Shown here in pieces: positions 26,301 through 33,043 of a DNA stretch of 40,814 nt. The notes under the pieces were generated by a model. That model was not told where the DNA came from. It made no database searches and was given only the letters and a program-made list of their open reading frames with translations. The position numbers and the translations under genes were made by a program. Within the stretch, counting starts at the first letter, position 1, and every line of letters begins with the position of its first letter. The stretch comes from Novosphingobium album (ex Liu et al. 2023) (lineage in GTDB: Bacteria > Pseudomonadota > Alphaproteobacteria > Sphingomonadales > Sphingomonadaceae): positions 1 to 40,814 of the forward strand of contig NZ_JARESE010000083.1 of the NCBI RefSeq assembly GCF_029076845.1, written 5' to 3'.

Positions 26301-27155
26301 TTGTGGAAAGGCGGGCTCATCAACGAAAGCCAGCTCGGCGCTGTCGCAAATGGTGGGCACGCACGGTTCTCGTTCGCCCACAACGACCTGCTCGTCTCGA
26401 GCAGCACCGGCTACAGCCAGTCGGCGCGCTCGGACACCAGCACGCGGTTCGAGGCGGGCAAGCAGGCCGGACCCGATACCGTCGAGCATTTCCTGGGCGG
26501 TGGTCAGCAGGGCCAGGCGATGATGGCGAACTGGCTCCGGGGCGGGTTCGAGATGGACCGCAAGGGACACTGGCGGCTGAAGCCACAGGTCGCCGATACG
26601 CTACAGCGCGATGTGCAGGCGATCATGACCCAGACTGGATGGACGCGAAACCTCTCGCGTTTGGCACAGGATCAGACGTCGATGGGCACCGACATCGATG
26701 CCGGAATTTCTGCATCCGCTAGCAGTCAGGGAAGCGGCAAGTCTAACAAGTCAGGTGGAAAGCCTTCGAGAAGTTCTGCCTCTGCGGGGATCAGCGGCGG
26801 CCTTGCCTTTCAAAGTTCAGATCGAGGGATGACCTCTGAAAATGCTGAGGCAAGCTTGGACATCGTAAACTACGACGTGCGCAATGCCATTGCCGCAGCC
26901 GAGCGCAAAGCTGCCCATTCCCACAACCCCGCCCAAACATTTACGCAGGAGCTGCATAACCAGATCCTCGGCCAAGATGGGTTGCGTAACCGCTACCTCG
27001 ACCAGGCGGATTCAGGACGAGGAACGTTCGATATCACCGGCCCACTGACATCGATCGAGCAACACTCGGTTCTGAAGTCCGGCACATTCTCCACAGATCC
27101 CGATCATGGTTCAGGCGATGGGGACAGCAGCGTTAAAAATCGTAGCGACAAATAG
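23391..27155 (+). CDS. traG: TraG, mating-pair stabilisation and entry-exclusion protein
   Basis: The protein has 1254 residues. After a signal-like start, the TraG N-terminal domain (about 1-480) holds several membrane segments (AVAGIALGAVLASVRG, MGLVAFGFQMLIGIGLFVGLV, ATVFGIMLFMTTVALLFIL and more) and the F/Y-rich region typical of pilus assembly TraG. The remaining about 750 residues form a long periplasmic/cytoplasmic Ala/Gln/Gly-rich helical region. In F the N-terminal part is needed for pili and the C-terminal part for mating-pair stabilisation and exclusion. The ATG at 23391 has CGAGG before it. The last about 150 codons are less GC-rich and Ser/Gly-rich. traG ends 2 bases before a convergent gene. 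Confidence 0.92.
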   Translation: MPIAVPRILRSFLAFLTAGPLALGATPALAVDTSYYTYDGFAETVDAFHLIALIFADARYETLVVICAVAGIALGAVLASVRGQGMGLVAFGFQMLIGIGLFVGLVSTTGTVHVYDKVRNAYQPVGGVPNLIVVVAGATNLMERALAEVIDDNTTDPNAKLEFGAGGHAFDLFLNAVSPRGPMTDTFLDATTKDYVRQCYPVARTSAAYNVDDDQLFRTSTDLPATFAAMAGPATYSTVYTAADKAGTTMTCSESWDAIQTRLSDPTLFDDYAKQVCQRTGYDVADANQLSRCRSRLGDMGDMMTGAPLTMQAFLTDVMLGNAVGDVLFEDSPATASRVMANRAVISGGLATMSVANEWMPTIRATVFGIMLFMTTVALLFILTPINLRVASFAFGLFVFVALWGVIDAGIYQLTLGRAMDALAEMRSNHVAANAWMLASSSAMKALAIFGSFRTAAAGLAGAFVFTVFRFSGNVFTAFTGEALQTQGLGTAAAAPLMTKEGYASALEAQASATGTMARGSASASFGDFGERSNFAANRGFGMAGSVIGEHGGGPAGQSAFALGGIDAARELGGLSAALTGRDLSDPAVAQAVRANATTSAIHNFAEKDALRTLGTSYFGQGQAGERAFAAFSQNMVQWKAFGDTRAYDMMLSGAQRHFERSGYDAKDAALKASTVIAQAAVDPTFAKLTANAFDQEQMLRNDITGAEVQVGAMEGRRDFAGNHVAATERGNVATEQAWRTGSNAGQRHAAAMLGLSLGETSKRISFINGLSGEARSSAITQLSRSTGRNEAQVMRALETYNAASQVGTADGATAEAGREHTSVYGRTREAAGYDFAERSGKLDAQREVGTAGTRASARIGEQRRQADNAGFAEGAAAAGVSVREAAQLDSFMQALTHTVGNQTDMAEGGAAGVADRARNERIGRIVENERLTRMQELLADHGVNLSKRQIAMDQNGDLNLNLTPATAAALWKGGLINESQLGAVANGGHARFSFAHNDLLVSSSTGYSQSARSDTSTRFEAGKQAGPDTVEHFLGGGQQGQAMMANWLRGGFEMDRKGHWRLKPQVADTLQRDVQAIMTQTGWTRNLSRLAQDQTSMGTDIDAGISASASSQGSGKSNKSGGKPSRSSASAGISGGLAFQSSDRGMTSENAEASLDIVNYDVRNAIAAAERKAAHSHNPAQTFTQELHNQILGQDGLRNRYLDQADSGRGTFDITGPLTSIEQHSVLKSGTFSTDPDHGSGDGDSSVKNRSDK

Positions 27156-27157
27156 CA

Positions 27158-27583
27158 TCATTTGCGGTGACGGTGATGACGCAGCAATCGCCAATGGAGC
27201 ACGCCAGAACGCGGATCCAGGGGGTCGGAGGCGGGATCGTGCATCCCGCCCACGGACCGGGGCGGAAACATCTGTTCATGTGTCGGCGCGGTCATCACCC
27301 AGTCGCTGCGATCCAGTTTGGCCCGGGCGAACGACACGCCGAGCACCGCGACGATGGTCATCGGGTAGAACAGGACGTTGAGGTAACCCGCGGTCGCCGT
27401 CTCGTAGAATTCGAGAAGCCAGCCGGTTTGCTGCGCAAGGGCGAAACCGGCCCACCAGACGAGCGATCCGGTCCACCAGATTTTGGCGATCCGGGGACGC
27501 CAGAGATAGTCGCGCAGGCGAACGCACGGCGCGGAAAAAGCAGCGTCGATCTGCGGGTCCTCTGGCTCATCGACCGCGCTCAT
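27158..27583 (-). CDS. Small membrane protein convergent to traG
   Basis: This 141-residue protein is not recognised. After an acidic N-terminus come two hydrophobic segments (IWWTGSLVWWAGFALAQQTGW and NVLFYPMTIVAVLGVSFA) and a Pro/His/Arg-rich cytoplasmic tail. ATG 27583 is supported by AAAGGA upstream. It faces traG tail to tail with 2 bases between the stops and no terminator. Its membrane topology and place beside traG, the exclusion determinant, make a surface/entry-exclusion or regulatory role possible, but nothing in the sequence proves that. Confidence 0.6.
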   Translation of the reverse strand: MSAVDEPEDPQIDAAFSAPCVRLRDYLWRPRIAKIWWTGSLVWWAGFALAQQTGWLLEFYETATAGYLNVLFYPMTIVAVLGVSFARAKLDRSDWVMTAPTHEQMFPPRSVGGMHDPASDPLDPRSGVLHWRLLRHHRHRK

Positions 27584-28253
27584 TACCCTATCCTTTCTGG
27601 TTCTGATGTAGCCTTTTTCACAGCGTGCGGAAATGCAGTTCTGGCGAAGCAACGAAGAATTGCTCGGTCGATCGTCGCCCCCGCTTTCCTCCTGACCCTC
27701 TTCCCTCCCCCAACTTCAAAGGAGACATTTTCTGATCGCATCGGATAATTCCGACCATGGCTCGCGGCATTGAAAGAACGAACTGGGAAGCAAGCAGCGC
27801 CACAGGACCGATAGGATTCTGAACCTGCTTGGCCCATGCCACGAAACTTCGATACGCGCGTCGAACCGGAATTTTGTGACCGTGCACCAAGAGTGGTTGG
27901 TTGGACGAACCGGAATGCGTGCAGTGCTACATGCTCCGAGCGGGGTATTTGAACCTGCATGATGACGTGCCTACGTCTTCCGCCATCCTTGACGTTGGAC
28001 GGGAAAACTCGACGGGCAGCTTCGAGCGACTCGAATCCGCCACGGAAATTTCCGCACCGCACCTTCACGCCGCGTCCCTGAACGCGGCGCGAAAACGCGC
28101 AATCAACTGCCGAGCTTCAAGCGTCGGGATTAGGAAGAAGTTCGAAATGTAGTCTATCTCGCCGACCATTTCTCGTTCAGGACAGGCCCGGTTCCGGCAT
28201 CAAGCCGGGAAAAGCGGCGATCGCGTTCCGTCGCGGCGCGATGGGCCTGAGCT
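27584..28253. other. Gene-free stretch between the tra region and the phosphorus island
   Basis: These 670 bases hold no convincing gene. Frames present are short or Arg-rich without ribosome sites. A 34-codon minus-strand frame around 28070-28172 (ending A-R-F-R-A-A-F-R-D-A-A) has an amphipathic composition, but it is too short and isolated to call. No terminator, tRNA or obvious attachment repeat was seen. Confidence 0.5.
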
Positions 28254-29276
28254 TCAGATCAAACGGCGGCGGAACCAGCTCGAAAGCTGGTCGAGCGCGA
28301 ACACGAGGATGAAGATCGCGATCAGGATCGTGCCGACATGGGCATACTGATAGAGGTCATAGCGTCCCTTCAGTTCCAGCCCGATACCGCCGGCACCGAC
28401 CAGGCCGATGACGGTCGCCATCCGCACGTTGCGGTCGAGAATGTAGAGGGTGTAGGCCACGTATTGCGGCAGCACTTGCGGCAGGATGGCATAGCGCAGC
28501 AGTTTCAGCCGATTGGCGCCAATCGCCCGCAGCGCTTCCTGCGGGCCGGGATCGGCATTCTCGATGTCCTCCGCATAGAACTTGCCGAGGAAGCCGGCGG
28601 CGTGGAGCGCCAGCGCCAGCACGCCCGCGGCGGGTCCGAAACCATAAGCGAGCACGAAGAAGAGCGCGCTGATCAGTTCGGGAATCGCGCGCAGCAGGCT
28701 GACCATGCCGCGGCTCAGCGCGACCAGCAGCGGATGAGGCGAGAGGTTGCGCGCGCCGAAAAAGGCCAGCGGCGCGCCGATCAGCACCGCGAGCAGCGTG
28801 CCCCAGAGCGCGATCTCGAGCGTCTCGACAAGCTTGGCCACAACCTGCCGCAGATAGCCGAACGGTTCGACCAGCACCTCGCGTTGCGTGGTGCTGGCGA
28901 CCATGCGCATGGTTTCGGGGTCCAGCGACTGAACCGTTACCGTTTGCATCTCCACATGCGCGAACCAGGGCAGCCGGTCGCGGTCGAAGCCCGCGATTCG
29001 CCCGGTCTCGGTGACTTCGGCCAGTTGCGGCGGAAACATCCTGCCCAGTATCGCCCCGAAGCCGCGCGCCACTTGCGAATCCTCGGCAAGGCCGGCCCCG
29101 GCCGCGATGCCCTTCCCCGATTGCAGCAGGGCCCGGCCGATCTCGACATCGGCGCCCGTGCGAAACAGGATCAGGAACGCGACGATGGCGACAAGCACGC
29201 CGCGCCATCCGAACGCCGTGGGAAAGCGCCATTCGCCGGACGGGCCGCCGACGGTCCGGTTGGCAATGCCGCTCAC
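28254..29276 (-). CDS. phnE: PhnE-type ABC transporter permease (phosphonate/phosphate-ester uptake)
   Basis: The protein has 340 residues. One N-terminal membrane helix is followed by a periplasmic segment (about 50-125) and then the permease core with about five helices. The EAA loop EALRAIGANRLKLLRYAILPQ is present, and helix sequences follow the PhnE pattern (LLRAIPELISALFFVLAYGFGP, RNVRMATVIGLVGAGGIGLEL). It is the last gene of a phnD-phnC-phnE operon on the minus strand, starting GTG within the stop of phnC (GTGA). There are no C-P lyase or phosphonatase genes nearby, so the substrate may be a phosphate ester or another phosphonate-like anion. Confidence 0.88.
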   Translation of the reverse strand: MSGIANRTVGGPSGEWRFPTAFGWRGVLVAIVAFLILFRTGADVEIGRALLQSGKGIAAGAGLAEDSQVARGFGAILGRMFPPQLAEVTETGRIAGFDRDRLPWFAHVEMQTVTVQSLDPETMRMVASTTQREVLVEPFGYLRQVVAKLVETLEIALWGTLLAVLIGAPLAFFGARNLSPHPLLVALSRGMVSLLRAIPELISALFFVLAYGFGPAAGVLALALHAAGFLGKFYAEDIENADPGPQEALRAIGANRLKLLRYAILPQVLPQYVAYTLYILDRNVRMATVIGLVGAGGIGLELKGRYDLYQYAHVGTILIAIFILVFALDQLSSWFRRRLI

Positions 29277-30046
29277 GCGCCGACCGCCTCTGGCAGCGGA
29301 CAGGGTTCGGGCCAGCTTGCGTCATAGATGCGGCCAAGCCGGCTCTGCGCGAGCGCATCCGGCGCGCCATCGAACACGATCCGCCCGTCCCTCAGCGCGA
29401 GCACGCGGTCCGCGAAGCGCATGGTCAGATCGATCTGGTGAAGGCTGCACAGCACGGCCGCGCCGCGTTCCTTCGCTTCGCGCCGGATCAGCGTGAGGAT
29501 GTCCGCGCTCGTTTGCGGATCGAGGCTGGCGACGGGCTCGTCCGCCAGCACATAGGCGGGATCGAGCATGAAGGCGCGGGCAATGCCGACGCGCTGCTGC
29601 TGTCCGCCCGACAGGGCCGCGACCCGGCGCGGCAGATGTTCCTGGCCAAGGCCGACATCGGCGATGAGCGCGCACGCCTTGTCACGCAGTGCCCGGGGAA
29701 ACAGGCCCAGCAACGCGCGGCCGGTCGAGACCGCCGGCAGCGCGCCGGCGATGACATTGGCCGCGACGCTGGCGCGCGGCACCAGATTGAAGGACTGGTG
29801 GATCATGCCGATGCGCGGACGCAGTTGCCGCAGCGTTGCCGGCGTCACTTCCACGCCGTCCACCACCACGCGCCCGCTGCTGGGGCTGGCAAGACCGTTC
29901 ACGCAGCGCAAAAGCGTCGATTTGCCCGCTCCCGAGCGGCCGAGGATGACGCAGAACTGGCCGGGCGGCACTTCGAAGCTGACATCGCCCAGGGCGATCG
30001 TTCCGTCCGGGTAACGCTTGCCGACATGCTCGAACCGCAAGCTCAC
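29273..30046 (-). CDS. phnC: PhnC-type ABC transporter ATPase
   Basis: The protein has 257 residues and all motor motifs: Walker A GRSGAGKS (36-43), Q-loop Gln84, signature LSGGQQQR (145-152), Walker B ending V-L-A-D-E (Asp169-Glu170), and the H-loop S-L-H-Q. PhnC family features (L-R-C-V-N-G-L near the P-loop, P-R-I-G-M-I-H-Q-S-F-N-L-V) support phosphonate-type import. It starts with GTG inside the stop of phnD and overlaps phnE by GTGA, forming one tightly coupled transporter operon. Cytoplasmic, drives PhnE. Confidence 0.92.
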   Translation of the reverse strand: MSLRFEHVGKRYPDGTIALGDVSFEVPPGQFCVILGRSGAGKSTLLRCVNGLASPSSGRVVVDGVEVTPATLRQLRPRIGMIHQSFNLVPRASVAANVIAGALPAVSTGRALLGLFPRALRDKACALIADVGLGQEHLPRRVAALSGGQQQRVGIARAFMLDPAYVLADEPVASLDPQTSADILTLIRREAKERGAAVLCSLHQIDLTMRFADRVLALRDGRIVFDGAPDALAQSRLGRIYDASWPEPCPLPEAVGA

Positions 30047-30954
30047 CGTTCCGACGCCTTCTTGAGAATGGCTTCCTTGAGGCCATCGTCGAGCTTTGCC
30101 ATGACAGCGCCGGCCACGTTGAACTGTTCGGGCGCGAACGCGGTATCGTAGCGGTCAATCTTCTTGCCGCCGTAGCCGCGAATCATATCGGGAGTGACGC
30201 CCGGCGCCTTGTCCACCCGGGCGAAGGCATCGCGCAGCCGGGCCTTGAGGCCGGGGGCCAGCCGGGCGTTCATGATGAGCGGCGGATAGGGAATCGGCGG
30301 GCTCTTGGCGATGACGCGGATGGTCGCGGGATCGACCGCATGTTCGCCCACCGCCTTTTCGAAGCTGTCGAAGGACAAGGCGGCGGCATCGGCCTGACCG
30401 TGCACGAGCGCGGCCAGGCTGTCGGCATGGCTGCCGGTCATGCGGATCGCGCCCAGATCGCGCACCGGATCAAGGCCGGCATCGACGATCATCGCCATCG
30501 GATAGATGAAGGACGACGTCGAGTTGACATCGCCGAACGCCACCCGCTTGCCCTTGAGATCGGCGATGGTGCGGATCGGCGATCCCGCGCGGGTGAAGAT
30601 GCCCGAATGATAGATCGACTGCTGCTTCTCGACGCCCACGGCGAGCAGATCGGCGCAGCCCCGGTCGCGTGCCTGGATATAAGTGACGGGTCCGACGAAA
30701 GCGATGTCGGCGCCGTTGCTGCACAGCGCCTCGACCACCGCCGCATAGGACTGGCCGACCTTGATGTCGAAATCGAGCCCGGTCATGCGCGAGACGGCCC
30801 CGAAAATCGGCTGGTAGTCAGCCTTGGTGCCATCCTCGGTCCCGCCATCGGCCGGAATCAGGATCACGCGCAGCGTCTCGCGCTTCGGCGCGGCGGCCGG
30901 CGAGCAGCCGGACAGCACGAACAGAAGTGCCAAAAACCCCCAAAGCGATCGCAT
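30043..30954 (-). CDS. phnD: PhnD-like substrate-binding lipoprotein
   Basis: The protein has 303 residues and begins with a lipoprotein signal (LFVLSG-Cys17), so the binding protein is membrane-anchored rather than free in the periplasm. The fold follows PhnD-type phosphate/phosphite/phosphonate binding proteins: I-P-A-D-G-G strand, F-V-G-P-V-T-Y motif, L-K-G-K-R-V-A-F-G-D, S-T-S-S-F-I-Y-P and the typical C-terminal V-I-A-K-S-P-P-I-P-Y-P-P. AGGAG lies 8 bases before the ATG at 30954. First gene of the importer operon; upstream lie a PHO-box-like sequence and the shared dyad. Confidence 0.88.
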   Translation of the reverse strand: MRSLWGFLALLFVLSGCSPAAAPKRETLRVILIPADGGTEDGTKADYQPIFGAVSRMTGLDFDIKVGQSYAAVVEALCSNGADIAFVGPVTYIQARDRGCADLLAVGVEKQQSIYHSGIFTRAGSPIRTIADLKGKRVAFGDVNSTSSFIYPMAMIVDAGLDPVRDLGAIRMTGSHADSLAALVHGQADAAALSFDSFEKAVGEHAVDPATIRVIAKSPPIPYPPLIMNARLAPGLKARLRDAFARVDKAPGVTPDMIRGYGGKKIDRYDTAFAPEQFNVAGAVMAKLDDGLKEAILKKASER

Positions 30955-31007
30955 GTTCGTCTCCTGTCGCCGCGACGGCTCGAATCCCGCCAGCCAAGCA
31001 ACGCCAT

Positions 31008-31025
31008 AGGGCAGTGATATGACAT
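31008..31025 (-). promoter_or_regulatory. PHO-box-like element in the phnD promoter
   Basis: On the minus strand ATGTCAT, four bases, CTGCCCT matches the PhoB consensus of two CTGTCAT repeats separated by 4 bases at 11 of 14 positions (first repeat 6/7, second 5/7). It lies 54 bases upstream of the phnD start. Phosphate-starvation control of the importer would fit its function. This is a sequence match only. Confidence 0.45.
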
Positions 31026-31037
31026 ATCCGCGAATAC

Positions 31038-31068
31038 ATCTCAACTTGCAAAGGATTATTATTGAGAT
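31038..31068. promoter_or_regulatory. Shared inverted repeat (copy 1), candidate RpiR operator
   Basis: ATCTCAA (31038-31044) and TTGAGAT (31062-31068) are perfect 7-base arms, with half-sites starting 24 bases apart. The dyad lies between the divergent phnD and HAD genes. The same arrangement with the same spacing occurs at 32910-32940 in front of the rpiR gene and the TonB receptor. On the minus strand TTGAGA could also serve as the -35 of the phnD promoter. Confidence 0.55.
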
Positions 31069-31083
31069 TATCGCATCACCTCC

Positions 31084-31923
31084 ATGAGTATCGAACCGAG
31101 CAGCGCGCGTCGCGCCGTCCTTCTGAACGACCATCACGTCAAACCGTCGGCAACCCGCCGGCGCGCGGACGATGACGACGCGATCGCGGCGGGTGATCAT
31201 TTCATCCTCGATCTCGACGGCACGCTGCTGCGCGGCGGCGCCGCCACCGAAGGCGCCAGGGATTTCCTGCGCGCGGTCGAGGGCCGGTTCGCGCTGGTAT
31301 CGAACAATTCGCGCGAAACCGGCCGATCGCTCAGCTCCCGGCTGCGCCGCGTCGGGTTCGACATTCCGGCCGACCGCATCGTGCTCGCCGGCGAGGAAGC
31401 CGTGGGTTTCGTCGCCCGCGAATATCCCGGCGCGCGCTGCCTGGTCGCCACTTCGACGGTGCTGCGCCATTGCGCGCGCCGCCATGGCCTGGTGCCCGTG
31501 GCCGAGAAGGCCGATGTCGTGCTGCTGGGGCGCGACACGCGCTGGAGCTATGGCAAGCTCGCGCTGCTCGCCAACGAAGTGCGGCGCGGCGCGGTGCTGG
31601 TCGCCGCCAATCCCGACCTGACCCATCCGGGCAACGATGGCCTGATCGTGCCCGAGACGGGCTCGCTGCTCGCGGCGGTCGAGGCGGCGGCGGGCATCGC
31701 GGCGACGCATGTGATCGGCAAGCCGGCCGCGATGCTGTTCGTCGCCGCGCTCGAACGCCTGGGATCAAGCCGCGCCGGCACGATCGTGATCGGCGACAAT
31801 CCGCTGACCGACCGCGCCGGTGCCAGCGCGCTGGGCCTGCGCTCGCTGATCGTCCACGCCGATCGGCAAGACGGCCATCCCAATCTGGCAGACCTGTGCG
31901 ATCGGCTCGCGGACACTCAATAG
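31084..31923 (+). CDS. HAD-superfamily (class IIA) phosphatase, NagD/PNPP-like
   Basis: The protein has 279 residues with all HAD motifs: motif I D43-L-D45-G-T, motif II Ser73 in LVSNNS, and motif III/IV G-K-P and I-G-D-N-P-L-T-D. The class IIA cap region matches NagD and p-nitrophenylphosphatase-type enzymes, which dephosphorylate small phosphate esters such as glycerol-3-phosphate or phosphosugars. The first 40 residues are an unconserved Arg/Asp-rich extension. ATG 31084 has no good ribosome site and sits close behind the dyad, so the true start is uncertain. It is divergent from phnD and overlaps the rpiR gene end by 7 bases. The likely role is removing phosphate from the imported compound. 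Confidence 0.82.
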   Translation: MSIEPSSARRAVLLNDHHVKPSATRRRADDDDAIAAGDHFILDLDGTLLRGGAATEGARDFLRAVEGRFALVSNNSRETGRSLSSRLRRVGFDIPADRIVLAGEEAVGFVAREYPGARCLVATSTVLRHCARRHGLVPVAEKADVVLLGRDTRWSYGKLALLANEVRRGAVLVAANPDLTHPGNDGLIVPETGSLLAAVEAAAGIAATHVIGKPAAMLFVAALERLGSSRAGTIVIGDNPLTDRAGASALGLRSLIVHADRQDGHPNLADLCDRLADTQ

Positions 31924-32792
31924 CGCTTGAGCGACAATATCTCGAAAGAGCGCCGCAGCACCTCGCTGGACGCTTCATAATCCTCCAGCGCGAGGCAGGC
32001 GATCAGCGTATCCAGCACCGCGAGCTGGCCGATCCGGCTGGTCATCGCCTCGGTGCGGAAATTGGTCTCGCGCGCCACGGTGAACAGCACGATGTCGGCA
32101 TAAGCCAGGATCGGCGACTTGCCGTAATTGGTGACGACGATCGTCCGGGCGCCCGCCTCGCGCGCAAGCCGCGTCGCCGTGAGCGTCTCCTGGCTCGCGC
32201 CCGAATGCGAGATGGTGAGCGTCGCCACGTCGGGCCCGGTGAGGCTGGCGCCGATCGCCTGGATGTGGCTGTCGACCAGCACCCTGGCCTCGATGCCGAT
32301 TCGCATGAGCCGGTAGCCGGCATCCTCGGCCACCGACGCCGCCGAACCGATGCCGTAGACCTCCACGCGCCGCGCGGCCCGGATCGCTTCCACCGCCCGG
32401 TTGAGCGCATGGACATCGAGGCTGGCGCGCGTGTCCTGCAAGGCCTGGATATGGCTCGCGAAGACCTTGCGCACCACCGTGTCGGGATGATCGCCGGGCT
32501 CCAGATCCTCATGGATGAACTGGACCGGCGTGACCAGATCCTGGGCCAGCGCGATCTTGAGCTGCTGGAAGCCGGTATAGCCAAGCGTCTTGGCGAGGCC
32601 GACGACGCTGCCTTCCGACGACTCGGTCTTCTCCGCCAGCTCCGTCACCGACATGTGGACGACCTCGCCGACATTATCGAGCACGAACTGGGCGATACGC
32701 CGGCTGGTCGCCGGCAAGCTCGCCGCCATGCTCTGGAGCCGGGCGGCGGCGGGCTGGAAATCCTGTCCGTTGCTTTTTGTCTGTCGCGTCAT
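31917..32792 (-). CDS. RpiR/MurR-family regulator with SIS domain
   Basis: The protein has about 291 residues. An N-terminal RpiR helix-turn-helix domain (about 10-85, with T-S-R-R-I-A-Q-F-V-L-D-N and L-A-E-K-T-x-S-S-E-G-S-V-V-G-L-A-K) is followed by a SIS sugar-phosphate binding domain (about 130-270, VYGIGSAASVAEDAGYRLMRIG). RpiR regulators respond to phosphosugars. The start is uncertain: ATG 32792 fits the family length, ATG 32804 is next, and the open frame reaches 32909, right beside the dyad. It is divergent from the TonB receptor and convergent with the HAD gene. It is the natural candidate for the protein that binds the two shared dyads. Confidence 0.85.
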   Translation of the reverse strand: MTRQTKSNGQDFQPAAARLQSMAASLPATSRRIAQFVLDNVGEVVHMSVTELAEKTESSEGSVVGLAKTLGYTGFQQLKIALAQDLVTPVQFIHEDLEPGDHPDTVVRKVFASHIQALQDTRASLDVHALNRAVEAIRAARRVEVYGIGSAASVAEDAGYRLMRIGIEARVLVDSHIQAIGASLTGPDVATLTISHSGASQETLTATRLAREAGARTIVVTNYGKSPILAYADIVLFTVARETNFRTEAMTSRIGQLAVLDTLIACLALEDYEASSEVLRRSFEILSLKRY

Positions 32793-32909
32793 GCCGGCAG
32801 GCATATCCCGCCAAGTGGCTGGCGGAAAGCGCATGTGTGGGCATGGATTGAGAAAGTCGCCGGACAGTGCTGGCGACATGCCGGGCCCGACGCAGGCTGG
32901 AATATCCAT

Positions 32910-32940
32910 ATCTCATGATTTCTAACCACTGAATTGAGAT
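32910..32940. promoter_or_regulatory. Shared inverted repeat (copy 2), candidate RpiR operator
   Basis: ATCTCAT (32910-32916) and TTGAGAT (32934-32940), again with half-sites 24 bases apart and followed by TA as in copy 1 at 31038. It lies between the divergent rpiR and TonB receptor genes, suggesting autoregulation plus receptor control. Confidence 0.55.
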
Positions 32941-32961
32941 TAGTTCATTTCCCTGTAACAA
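32934..32961 (+). promoter_or_regulatory. Putative promoter of the TonB receptor
   Basis: TTGAGA (32934-32939), 16 bases, then TAACAA (32956-32961) gives a plausible -35/-10 pair reading toward the TonB receptor start at 33044. The -35 lies within the right arm of the shared dyad, so a protein bound there would block it. Confidence 0.35.
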
Positions 32962-33043
32962 TCCCTCCCTATCGCCCGGCCATCGGATCATCCGGACGCG
33001 CTGCGCTTTGGGCCAGGCGTCCATTCACAGAGGGGCAAAGGGA

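Noticed and set aside
24429..26570. A 713-codon minus-strand open frame opposite traG
   Set aside because: It is an antisense shadow of high-GC coding sequence. His/Arg/Gly-rich content and no recognisable domain.
27583..28068. A 161-codon minus-strand frame in the gap after the tra region
   Set aside because: Arg-rich, no ribosome site, no recognisable domain, and it collides with the start of the convergent membrane-protein gene.
30952..31710. Upstream extension of the phnD frame over the HAD gene
   Set aside because: The lipoprotein signal and AGGAG fix the start at 30954; the rest is antisense to the HAD phosphatase.
32953..32970. Possible PHO box before the TonB receptor
   Set aside because: The best register matches only about 9 of 14 positions, too weak to claim.
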